NCBI RefSeq assembly: GCF_025398175.1
Contig: NZ_CP099734.1
Span: 1,550,001 to 1,614,000, forward strand
Length of the DNA stretch: 64,000 nucleotides
Source of the DNA: Photobacterium sp. TY1-4
GTDB lineage: Bacteria > Pseudomonadota > Gammaproteobacteria > Enterobacterales > Vibrionaceae
Direction: 5' to 3'
The position numbers and the translations under genes are program-made. The notes beneath the pieces were generated by a model. The model saw nothing but the letters and a program-made list of their open reading frames with translations, did no database searches and had not been told where the DNA came from. Positions 27,313 to 34,635 of this stretch are shown piece by piece (the first letter of the stretch is position 1; each line of letters begins with the position of its first letter).

Positions 27313-28086
27313 TTAGGTTGTCGTCGGTGTTTCTTCTTCCGGCAGGCTCGTGAGCATACCGGCCTTGCGCTTATCTTTCAGTCGATAACTGTCCCCCTTG
27401 ATATTGAGCGTGGTGGAATGATGAAGCAGCCGATCAAGGATAGCCGTAGCAATCGCTTGATCCCCGAACACATCGCCCCAGTCAATAAAGCTCTTGTTCG
27501 AAGTCAGTATGGTACTGGCGCGCTCATAGCGACGGTTCACTAGGCGGAAGAACAGACTGGCCTCTTCTCTGGACATGGGTAAGTAACCTATTTCATCCAG
27601 CACCAACAGTTTCGGGTAAATCAGCAGTTGAAGCTGACGCTCAAGCCGGTTTTCCTGCTTCGCTTTCAGCAGTGTGCTGAGCAGCTTATCCAGGGGCAGG
27701 AACATGACCCGGTGCCCGGCTTCAGCCGCTTTGACGGCAAGGGCAATCGCCAAATGGGTTTTCCCAACGCCTGGAGGACCGAGCAGCACCACGTTTTCAT
27801 TACGCTCGATAAACCCCAGCCCGCTTAACTCCCGTATCAGCTTGCGGTCAATGCTGGGCTGGAAGGTAAAATCGAACTCTTCAACCGTTTTCACCCAAGG
27901 CAACCGTGCTTGTTTGAGACGGGACTCGAAGCCTTTTTGGTGCCTGCCATGCCACTCTTCGCTGAGTGCCTGAGTCAGGAAGGCTCGGTAGTCCAGCTCT
28001 TGCTTAGCGGCGTGTTCACAGATGCTGTCGAGAGCCATTTGCAGGTGCTCCATTTTCAGTTTCTGTAGCAAGCTGTCGAGGTTCAT
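27313..28086 (-). CDS. istB: IS21 helper ATPase IstB
   Basis: A 257-residue AAA+ ATPase that assists IstA during transposition. The Walker A motif GPPGVGKTH and Walker B LLVLDEIGYLP are intact, and the C-terminus has the usual LLHHSTTLNIKGDSYRLK. In the undisturbed element the istA stop overlapped the istB start as ATGA; the 46-bp istA tail is still in place just upstream (28087-28132). The gene itself is whole, but its translational coupling and its promoter have been cut off by the IS3 insertion. Confidence 0.95.
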   Translation of the reverse strand: MNLDSLLQKLKMEHLQMALDSICEHAAKQELDYRAFLTQALSEEWHGRHQKGFESRLKQARLPWVKTVEEFDFTFQPSIDRKLIRELSGLGFIERNENVVLLGPPGVGKTHLAIALAVKAAEAGHRVMFLPLDKLLSTLLKAKQENRLERQLQLLIYPKLLVLDEIGYLPMSREEASLFFRLVNRRYERASTILTSNKSFIDWGDVFGDQAIATAILDRLLHHSTTLNIKGDSYRLKDKRKAGMLTSLPEEETPTTT

Positions 28087-28206
28087 GACGACACCTCGTC
28101 GTAGATGCGAAGATCACGGGTTTCCACCTGTAAGGGTAATCCCCCCGAAAAATAACAGCAGTAAAAAGTAGAATTTTCTCGTAACCTAAACGAAAGGAGA
28201 TTCTGC

Positions 28207-28473
28207 ATGAAAAAATCACGGTACACGGACAGTCAGATCCTAGCGATCTTAAAACAGGCAGAAGCAGGTACACCTGTGCCAGAACTCTGCCGCGAACATG
28301 GTATGAGCAGCGCTACTTTCTATAAGTGGCGCGCCAAGTACGGTGGTATGGATGCCTCTCTCATGACGCGGCTGAAAGAATTGGAAGATGAAAACCGGCG
28401 TTTGAAAAAGATGTATGCCGAGGAGCGCCTCAAGGCAGAAGTCATCAAAGACGCCATGGAAAAAAAGTGGTAA
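28207..28473 (+). CDS. IS3-family transposase OrfA
   Basis: An 88-residue helix-turn-helix protein (SRYTDSQILAILKQAEAG, then ELCREHGMSSATFYKWR) followed by a leucine-zipper-like helix. It ends two codons after an A-AAA-AAG slippery heptamer at 28461-28467. orfB lies in the -1 frame relative to it, so a fused OrfAB transposase should be made by -1 frameshifting. A GGAGA ribosome binding site precedes the ATG. Confidence 0.93.
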   Translation: MKKSRYTDSQILAILKQAEAGTPVPELCREHGMSSATFYKWRAKYGGMDASLMTRLKELEDENRRLKKMYAEERLKAEVIKDAMEKKW

Positions 28474-29282
28474 AGCCCTGTGAGCGGCGCTTGCTTGCTC
28501 AGCATTCGGTGGCGCGATTTTCAATTAGCATTCGCAAGGCTTGCCGGTGGTTCGGCATCAGCGAAACCGGGTACCGTTATCAGCCTAAGATGGCAACGGA
28601 AAACGCTGAGATAGCTCAATGGCTTGTCACACTGACTTCTGAGCAAAGTGACTGGGGCTTCGGGCTATGTTTTGATTATTTGCGCAATGTTAAAGGCTTC
28701 CTGTGGAATCATAAGCGGGTTTACCGTATCTATTGTGAGTTGGCACTAAACCTGCGGATACGTCCCCGGAGAAGGCTCAACCGAAACAAGCCGGAGCCAT
28801 TGAAAGAGCCGACGCGCGCCGATCAAGTCTGGTCGTTGGACTTTATGCATGATCAACTGTCGGATGGACGGAACTATAGGCTACTCAATATCATCGATGA
28901 CTTCCGTCGTGAAGGTATCGCGATTGAAGCAGGCTTTTCGCTGCCGGCACTGCGTGTGATTAGAGTTTTGGAACAGCTTTTAGAATGGCGTGACACACCA
29001 GTTGCCATTCGTTGTGATAATGGTCCCGAGTTCATTTCCCATGAGTTTACAGCATGGGCAAAAAGAAAAGGGATACGAATAGATTACATTCAGCCAGGTA
29101 ATCCACAACAGAACGCGTATATTGAACGTCATAATCGTACGATGAGATATAGCTGGGTGAGCAAGCATCTGTTTGACTCACTGGAAGAAGTTCAGGACTA
29201 TGCAACAAAATGGTTGTGGTTCTACAATTATGAGCGACCACACAAGGCCAACGGAGGGAAACCACCTTTGATGGCTGCTTAA
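28467..29282 (+). CDS. IS3-family transposase OrfB (DDE integrase domain)
   Basis: A 271-residue rve-type catalytic domain. The DDE residues are visible in WSLDFM, IRCDNGPEF and YIERHN, the last with the usual downstream FYNYERPH. The listed GTG start sits on the slippery run; in vivo it is probably expressed mainly as an OrfAB fusion. No internal stops, so the element may still be active. Confidence 0.93.
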   Translation: MVKPCERRLLAQHSVARFSISIRKACRWFGISETGYRYQPKMATENAEIAQWLVTLTSEQSDWGFGLCFDYLRNVKGFLWNHKRVYRIYCELALNLRIRPRRRLNRNKPEPLKEPTRADQVWSLDFMHDQLSDGRNYRLLNIIDDFRREGIAIEAGFSLPALRVIRVLEQLLEWRDTPVAIRCDNGPEFISHEFTAWAKRKGIRIDYIQPGNPQQNAYIERHNRTMRYSWVSKHLFDSLEEVQDYATKWLWFYNYERPHKANGGKPPLMAA

Positions 29283-29291
29283 CTCCTACTT

Positions 29292-30452
29292 TTAACTGCG
29301 GTTAAAAATGGGAGGATTACCCCAGGTTTGTTGCCACAAGGCGCGGTGGTGTGCCGGCTCCGTCTGCCAGCCTTGTTGAGATAATCGATGGCAAGCGATA
29401 CATTCGCCTTCGATGCCATAGACGCTCAGTTCACCCTCCAGGCTGATGCGGATGGTCACCGACTGACCACAGTAAGCGGATGGCACGCTGTATCGGTTGC
29501 CCCGGACTTCAATGTACGCATCACAGGCAACGTGACGCACATCATAGTAACGGGTGTCAAAGTCGGTTGGCGGCAACGTTTTTAATCTCGGGCGCTCGTC
29601 ATCAAAGCGCGTCAGAGGGGATTGCCGGAACTGGCGCAGGCAGCGCTCATCTGCTGTCTCTTCGAGCCACTGGAGCAGTTGTTGATTGAGATGAGCCAGA
29701 CTGTCGAAAGCCGCATATCGCGCAAAGAAGTGGTGCTTCACATAGCCGACCATGCGCTCGACCTTTCCCTTAGTCTGAGGACGCTGAGGACGACAGGCCT
29801 TGGGTTGAAAACCATAATGCTTCGCCAGCAGTTGAAAACCTTCATTGAAGACCGCGCCTTGCCGAGGGTGATGTGAAAGTACCGCTGCTTTTTGATTATC
29901 CACCAGAACGGTTTCAGGCACGCCACCAAAGTGATGGAACGCTTCTATCAAGGACTGGTAAGTATGCTCAGCATCCTGGCTCAGGCAGGACCAGACGTGG
30001 AAACGTCGGGAGTAAGACAGCACGTTCACGGCAACAGAGACGTTGCAGGGTTGGCCTGCAATCACGGTGCGTACTTCTCCCCAGTCATGCTGTAACTGTT
30101 GGTCCGGCAGGGTCTCGAAGCGAACTGTTTGGTTGCTTGGCCGCAGGCGGCGTTTAGGGTGAATATAGGCGCGGAGGATCGATCTTCCGCCCTGATATCC
30201 CCGCTCTCGCAACTGCTGGAAGATCACTTCAGCATTCCAGATATTGTCATCCAGTTTGCCGTCGATGAAGTTTTTAAACGGCTCCAGCTTGCTGGGCCTG
30301 GGTGTCTTAGGCCGGCCTTTGCACGGCGCAGGCAGCGCCAGTTGACGTCGAACGGTGCGCTCAGAGCACCCGATTTGATGGGCAATATCCACAATAAATG
30401 CCCCTTGTTGACGAAGTTGCTTTATCATGTAGAAGTCCTCTCGGCTTAGCAT
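29292..30452 (-). CDS. istA: IS21 transposase IstA, C-terminus replaced by IS3 sequence
   Basis: A 386-residue DDE transposase. The N-terminal helix-turn-helix (CSERTVRRQLAL) is followed by the rve domain (QHDWGE, VLVDNQKAAV, KGKVERMVGYVK). I start at 30452, where GGAGAAAG lies upstream. The IS3 insertion cuts the frame after LWQQT: the last residues WGNPPIFNRS come from the IS3 end. The natural tail, about 15 residues starting LQVETRDLRIYDE, is stranded on the far side at 28087-28132. The catalytic core is intact, so partial activity cannot be excluded. Confidence 0.9.
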   Translation of the reverse strand: MLSREDFYMIKQLRQQGAFIVDIAHQIGCSERTVRRQLALPAPCKGRPKTPRPSKLEPFKNFIDGKLDDNIWNAEVIFQQLRERGYQGGRSILRAYIHPKRRLRPSNQTVRFETLPDQQLQHDWGEVRTVIAGQPCNVSVAVNVLSYSRRFHVWSCLSQDAEHTYQSLIEAFHHFGGVPETVLVDNQKAAVLSHHPRQGAVFNEGFQLLAKHYGFQPKACRPQRPQTKGKVERMVGYVKHHFFARYAAFDSLAHLNQQLLQWLEETADERCLRQFRQSPLTRFDDERPRLKTLPPTDFDTRYYDVRHVACDAYIEVRGNRYSVPSAYCGQSVTIRISLEGELSVYGIEGECIACHRLSQQGWQTEPAHHRALWQQTWGNPPIFNRS

Positions 30453-30554
30453 GTTTCTTTCTCCGTAGCCTCGACAACTACAAGGAAAGTACATGCTGGG
30501 TTGAGCGGACATTCTATTTCGGCGATTTACGGTAATTTAGCACTGGTGCTGACA

Positions 30555-31161
30555 CCCGGACAGCCTTATTAAGCAAATTGCTCGTTTGGAATTCGGTGGG
30601 GGTTGCGCCCGCGGTTTTTTTCAGGGCGAGCGCAGCCGGGAAGTGACCACGGTGTGTTTCACTTCAACGGGTTACCGCCTGAGTTCGGTCTTGCGTTGGC
30701 TTTCTCCTGGTTGGTGATGTGTGCCATTCTCCTTATTCTGTGTGCCTTCCGGCCACCCCGGTCGTGCGTTGCTGGCACTTGCGGGCAACAGCCACACAAA
30801 TTGCGACGGCGTCATTGAGATCGTTTTTGGCACCCGTTCTGAAAGGCGCCACATATTTTGATGCCATGATCTTTGGCGTATGGCCGAGCTTAGCCAACTC
30901 TCGGGACCAGTAATGAGAAGCGCCGCAGGCTTCCATCCCGATGATCGCGGGTTGGATGTTGGCAAATGTCGATAGAACTTTTGACCGGGATATTGTTTTG
31001 TGGATCAACACCTTGCCTTGGTGATCCTCACCGTGGATACTGAAGCTATGTTTGGCTAAATCAATGCCATAGATAGATGATGACATGGTGACCTCCGGTG
31101 ATTTCGTGTTCAGACATACCAAGTGTGGCAAAGCCTGATGAGGGGGAGTCCATGTCATTCG
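30555..31161. mobile_element. IS110/IS1111-type element fragment and flanking debris
   Basis: Sequence between the right end of IS21 and the next cassette. 30563-30732 has no recognised coding content. 31087-31161 is the element's left-flank sequence in front of the truncated transposase. The other end of the element was not identified, so its true extent is unknown. Confidence 0.5.
30733..31086 (-). pseudogene. IS110-family transposase remnant
   Basis: 117 codons with a GGAGGT ribosome binding site encode the N-terminal DEDD domain of an IS110/IS1111-type transposase. The acidic residues are in YGIDLAKHSF, GMEACGASHYW and GAKNDLNDAVAI. After AICVAVAR the sequence leaves the family and a stop follows; the C-terminal serine-containing half (about 220 residues) is missing and was not found in the 180 bp downstream. 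The upstream flank of the element runs to 31161, exactly where a cassette core GTTATAAG begins. Some IS1111-type elements target attC sites, so this position may not be chance. Confidence 0.8.
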
Positions 31162-31180
31162 TTATAAGAAAAGGTGAACA

Positions 31181-31852
31181 ATGGACGAAATAAAAAAAAT
31201 TCACTGTAATACCTGTGGCAGAACAACAAATCATGTAGCCAAAAGCAAACATACCAAAATGGTATATTTTGATTTAGAAGATGGTTTTGTTGATGAAAGC
31301 TCACCTTTAGAAAAATCAGAATATACCTTCTGGATTTGTATGGGGTGTGAATCTGCTTGTTTAGAAGATAAATATACTTGTGCTGGTATGAATGATGGAC
31401 ATGACCAAGTGTATATGTCAACATTTTATCCTGAACATACATTCAGCTATCGAGAGCCGAAAAGTTTTTTATATATTAGCACTGAGTTAGACAATTTATA
31501 CCGGGATATAATCACATCATATCGTCATGATTTAGAAATACCAACAGCCATGGCAATACGTACACTATTAGAAGCTATATGCATAGAACAAGGTATTTCC
31601 GACGATATAGCATGGAAATTTCACATAAAGATCGAAAAATTAAATGAAATTATCGGAATGCCACAAAGTATTACTGAAGGGCTGTTAGCTTTGAAGTTTA
31701 TGGGTGATAGTGCTGCTCATAAATTAATATCACCACAAATGAAAGATTTATCACTGGCAATAGACTTACTAGAAGCTTTATTGCTTCATTTGTATGAGGC
31801 TAGATTTGATCTTCAAAGTAAGTCAACTCAGATGCATCAATCATATAAGTGA
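31181..31852 (+). CDS. DUF4145 zinc-ribbon protein, cassette gene
   Basis: A 223-residue protein. Cys9-x2-Cys12 and Cys53-x2-Cys56 probably bind a zinc near the N-terminus. The C-terminal half (about 110-215) has the DUF4145 pattern, including AMAIRTLLEAICIEQGI and FMGDSAAHKL. DUF4145 occurs alone and fused to restriction-type proteins, so a nucleic-acid or defence role is often suspected but not established. The gene lies between a core GTTATAAG (31161) and attC-like site 2, so it is a whole cassette of about 800 bp. It is clearly more AT-rich than flanking chromosomal genes. Confidence 0.82.
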   Translation: MDEIKKIHCNTCGRTTNHVAKSKHTKMVYFDLEDGFVDESSPLEKSEYTFWICMGCESACLEDKYTCAGMNDGHDQVYMSTFYPEHTFSYREPKSFLYISTELDNLYRDIITSYRHDLEIPTAMAIRTLLEAICIEQGISDDIAWKFHIKIEKLNEIIGMPQSITEGLLALKFMGDSAAHKLISPQMKDLSLAIDLLEALLLHLYEARFDLQSKSTQMHQSYK

Positions 31853-31857
31853 GTCTT

Positions 31858-31967
31858 CTTATAACAAGAAATTTCAATGGATGCATATAAAGTCTGGCAT
31901 TCTTGTTTTGAAGTCACTTATGTTTTGTAATAGCGGTGTTTATGCACTATTGAATTAGACGTTAGCC
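31858..31967 (+). repeat. attC-like integron recombination site 2
   Basis: Starts CTTATAACAAG, the exact complement of the cassette's own first bases GTTATAAG, and ends GACGTTAGCC. Long arms TTCAATGGATGCATA and TATGCACTATTGAA pair almost perfectly, as in VCR-type sites. The exchange point would be G31961/T31962. The length of about 110 bp is intermediate between short attC sites and Vibrio cholerae repeats. Confidence 0.82.
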
Positions 31968-31991
31968 GTCAAATTAAAATGAGGTTTAAAT

Positions 31992-32819
31992 ATGTATTAT
32001 CATATAAAGATAAAACCAAAGTCAGATAAGAGCTATTGTGAGATGAAAACGGATCTCACTGAAGAGCAACTTTTAGCTAGATATATAGACCCTTATGAAA
32101 AAGGGTTGCCGATTGTTATCAATGGTAAAACGGTCAATCCAGAAGAAATTGAAAGAATACTGATATACAAAAGTGATAAAATCATTGAATCATATATTCC
32201 TAGCATTCGAGCTGAATCTTTAAATTCATCGATAATAACTTTGGGTGGTCCATCATATCGAGAAACGGCTGTCAGTCGTTCTGAAGATATTACAGATGAT
32301 TACATTGCAGGTCCTCCAGGTTATAAAAAAGAGCTGTTCGAGAGTCAAAATAAAAAGCATCAAATACCTACTGATAAATCTAAAGTGTTCATAGTTCATG
32401 GTCATGATGAAGCAGCACAAGTCAAGGCTGCTAGGTTTGTGGAAAAGCTAGGGTTAGAAGCCATAATTCTACATGAGAAAGCTAGTTCTGGTCGCACAAT
32501 CATTGAAAAAATTGAACATTATTCAGAGGTCGGTTTTGCTATAGTTCTCTATACGCCTGACGATGTAGGAAATACTAAGAATAATGCAGATGAATTAAAT
32601 GGTAGAGCTCGCCAAAATGTAGTGTTTGAGCATGGTTACTTAATCGGAAAACTAGGTAGAGGTAACGTGGCTGCGTTGGTAGAAGCTCCTATTGAATTAC
32701 CAAATGATATAAGTGGCGTTGTATACATTCAGCTTGATGAGGCTTCAGCTTGGCACTTGCAACTAGCTAAGGAAATGAAGCAATCAGGTTATCAAATAAA
32801 CATGAATGATCTTATTTAA
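31992..32819 (+). CDS. TIR-like protein of the CAP12/Pycsar effector type, cassette gene
   Basis: A 275-residue protein. Residues 1-125 form an N-terminal domain (DLTEEQLLARYIDPYEKGLPI, then INGKTVNPEEIERI). Residues 130-270 form the TIR-like domain now called CAP12/Pycsar effector TIR: KVFIVHGHD at 131-139, GRTIIEKIE, YTPDDVG and ARQNVVFEHGYLIG with Glu213 a candidate catalytic residue. Related domains cleave NAD during anti-phage defence. The N-terminal domain, common in this group, may be the sensing part. It is a complete cassette (31962-32947) with a GAGG ribosome binding site. Effector activity is inferred from family only. Confidence 0.78.
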   Translation: MYYHIKIKPKSDKSYCEMKTDLTEEQLLARYIDPYEKGLPIVINGKTVNPEEIERILIYKSDKIIESYIPSIRAESLNSSIITLGGPSYRETAVSRSEDITDDYIAGPPGYKKELFESQNKKHQIPTDKSKVFIVHGHDEAAQVKAARFVEKLGLEAIILHEKASSGRTIIEKIEHYSEVGFAIVLYTPDDVGNTKNNADELNGRARQNVVFEHGYLIGKLGRGNVAALVEAPIELPNDISGVVYIQLDEASAWHLQLAKEMKQSGYQINMNDLI

Positions 32820-32825
32820 CTCAAA

Positions 32826-32952
32826 ACGGCTAAAACATATGAGCCTTCTCGGTATCAAGGTGTAAAATGAACCCGTTTCTCTCGGCGGTTTTGGTATGAA
32901 GTTTGGTGTACGTTGCTAGTTCAGTATGAGATACTTTATAGCAAGCGTTACC
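32826..32952 (+). repeat. attC-like integron recombination site 3 (weaker)
   Basis: ACGGCTAAAAC at the start nearly complements the cassette's first bases GTTAGCCGT (two extra A). The element ends AGCAAGCGTTACCC with a proper R' core, exchange point G32947/T32948. Its length of about 127 bp is like Vibrio repeats. The inner arms pair less well than in sites 1 and 2, so the left limit is uncertain. Confidence 0.6.
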
Positions 32953-33033
32953 CATACATTCTCTAATTCGAGTCTTGCCAGTAGAACAAAGATCTAACGC
33001 GTTTGTGTCAACTTGTGAGTTTACAATTAAACC

Positions 33034-33054
33034 AAACCGCCTTTCGGCGGTTTT
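33034..33054. terminator. Bidirectional terminator at the right side of the island
   Basis: AAACCGCC and GGCGGTTT form an eight-base stem with a TTTC loop and T residues on both sides. It sits against the stop codon of the integrase remnant. Confidence 0.75.
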
Positions 33055-33574
33055 ACTTCTTCTGAACCTTCTGAACCTTCTGAACCTTCTGCAACTCTCC
33101 CCACACTCGATCGGACTCCTTCTTGTTCGATTCCTTTAACCACTTTCCATAGACCTTGGCGACCATGGTGATATCGGCGTGGCCCACTTGCTGCGCCAGG
33201 TAACTGACATTGACGTTCGCGTGGGTGATCATCCAGCTGGCGTAGGTGTGCCGCAACTGGTACTGATTCCGGTGTGGAATGCCTGCCTTTTGGCAGAGGG
33301 CCTCCCAAACTTTGCCAAGCGCGCGTTTCCCGTAATAGTCGTAGTCGCTGCACTTCTGCTCACGAACGGCCTTTGGGTTGAAGACGAAGCGGAGCTTCTC
33401 TTGGCGATAGGCTTGGCCGGGCAACTCTACATCATATTCTTTGGCCGGAAACAAATACGTTAAGTGGCGTTGCGCTTTCAGTGCTTCAATGGCTGGTGGC
33501 AGTAAATCAACAAAACGCTCTTTGTCGGTCTTGGTGGTTTTGAGGCCACGGGATAAATCGAGCCCGTTGGTTTT
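33053..33574 (-). pseudogene. 3' remnant of a phage/island-type tyrosine recombinase
   Basis: 173 in-frame codons encode the catalytic end of an integrase. LKTTKTDKERFVDLLPPAIEAL leads into QYQLRHTYASWM (the Arg-x-x-His motif), then VGHADITMVAKVYGKWL (His and the Tyr nucleophile). A stop precedes the fragment and the N-terminal half, with the arm-binding domain and the first catalytic Arg, is missing. The C-terminus carries three KVQ repeats from a 9-bp tandem repeat. It is not an integron integrase, since it lacks the extra IntI motif in the visible part. It ends 35 bp from the next chromosomal gene and marks the right edge of the island. Confidence 0.85.
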
Positions 33575-33609
33575 TCACAGCAAATAATGCCGCAGGCCAA
33601 TCAGAAGAA

Positions 33610-34509
33610 CTACTGCCCCTCATAATCAAAGCACTGCTGTTTGAGCCAGCGGCCCAGGGCGATGATTTCACTCTGTCTTGCCCGTGAATGTTTATAGGTG
33701 AAGTAGAGCTTGTCGCCGGTCGGCAATTCATGGGTGGGGATGCGCACCAGGTGCTGCCGGTCCTGATCATTGAGGAAGTAGTCATTGAGAAAGGCGATGC
33801 CTTGGTGATATTTCGCAGCTTCCGCGGCGAGAACCATGTGGCTGAAATAGCTCATGTTGGCACCGGCAGGGAGTTCGAACCCGCCCAGTTCGCACCAAGT
33901 TTTCCAGTCGGCCCCTTGCTCTGAATTAAAGATAGAATGCACGGAGAGCAAAGGTTGTTGCCAAATGGCTTCCGGTAGCGGTTGATCCTGTATTTTCTGC
34001 CACAGTTTCTGGCTACAAAAAGGGTAGAGCGTTTCCTGATACAGGAACTCAGCAGTAAAGTTCTTACGGGGTGGATGCGCCGTAACAAAGCAGTCCGCAC
34101 ACTGGTCGGTAAATTCCGGCTCTTCAGTGACCATCTTTAAGGTCAGTTCGATCTCCGGGTGAAGCTGACGGAAATTTTCCAGCCGCGGCACCAGCCATTT
34201 CACGGCAAGCGAGCTGTACAAGGCCAGCCGCAGCCGTCCACATTCACCCTCGCGGATCTGCTGGCTGGACTGAGAAATACACTGGAGCGAGTGGGAAATA
34301 TCTTCAAAATAACGTTCACCCAGCACCGTGAGGGAGAGCTTGCGTCCGCCGCGATTAAACAGGCTTTCACCCAGATATTCTTCCAACAGTCGCACCTGAT
34401 GGCTGACGGCACTTTGGGTGACGTTCAGGGCAACAGCAGCTTGCGAGAAGCTGTTCAGCCGGGCCACAGCTTCAAAACACTGCACGGCGCGAAGGGGAGG
34501 TAATTTCAT
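33610..34509 (-). CDS. GcvA-like LysR-family regulator
   Basis: A 299-residue LysR protein. The N-terminal helix-turn-helix reads LNSFSQAAVALNVTQSAVSHQVRLLEEYLG, with the GcvA-type opening LPPLRAVQCFEAVAR, followed by a typical effector domain. It is divergent from the EamA transporter gene with 126 bp between the chosen starts, so it probably controls that exporter. The integrase remnant lies 35 bp past its stop. The inducing ligand is unknown. Confidence 0.87.
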   Translation of the reverse strand: MKLPPLRAVQCFEAVARLNSFSQAAVALNVTQSAVSHQVRLLEEYLGESLFNRGGRKLSLTVLGERYFEDISHSLQCISQSSQQIREGECGRLRLALYSSLAVKWLVPRLENFRQLHPEIELTLKMVTEEPEFTDQCADCFVTAHPPRKNFTAEFLYQETLYPFCSQKLWQKIQDQPLPEAIWQQPLLSVHSIFNSEQGADWKTWCELGGFELPAGANMSYFSHMVLAAEAAKYHQGIAFLNDYFLNDQDRQHLVRIPTHELPTGDKLYFTYKHSRARQSEIIALGRWLKQQCFDYEGQ

Positions 34510-34635
34510 TATTAGCTCAGCTCATAAATAACCAATAAATATCATTACCATCGATACTAACGTATCAACTAAGCTTCTGCCATTGGATGATTGAAAGGAA
34601 ATGGGGATGGTTGCTACGTCCTCTTCGGAGGTGAT

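Larger units (their letters stand above)
28136..29323 (+). mobile_element. IS3-family element inserted in istA
   Basis: About 1188 bp. The ends are imperfect inverted repeats beginning GTAATCC and containing GCAGT and AAAAGTAG. The flanks repeat AGG (28133-28135 and 29324-29326); deleting the element and one AGG restores an istA reading frame that ends normally, which supports these borders. The right end carries two extra C before the duplication, so the exact border could be off by two bases. It contains orfA and orfB linked by a frameshift signal. Confidence 0.88.
27241..30554 (-). mobile_element. IS21-family element, interrupted by an IS3-family element
   Basis: The ends are TGTCAACACCA on the left and its near-complement TGGTGCTGACA on the right (one mismatch in 11). 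Both ends carry a second repeat, AGAATGTCCG, at the same distance inward (27280-27289 and 30506-30515), typical of the multiple terminal repeats of IS21. The flanks repeat CCCGG (27236-27240 and 30555-30559), a 5-bp target duplication. Without the inner IS the length is about 2.1 kb, normal for the family. istA and istB read leftward. The insertion separates the cyclase-like cassette from the rest of the array. Confidence 0.9.

Noticed and set aside
33053..33574. An integron integrase
   Set aside because: The visible residues follow phage/island integrases of the P4-like type; no IntI-specific segment is present.
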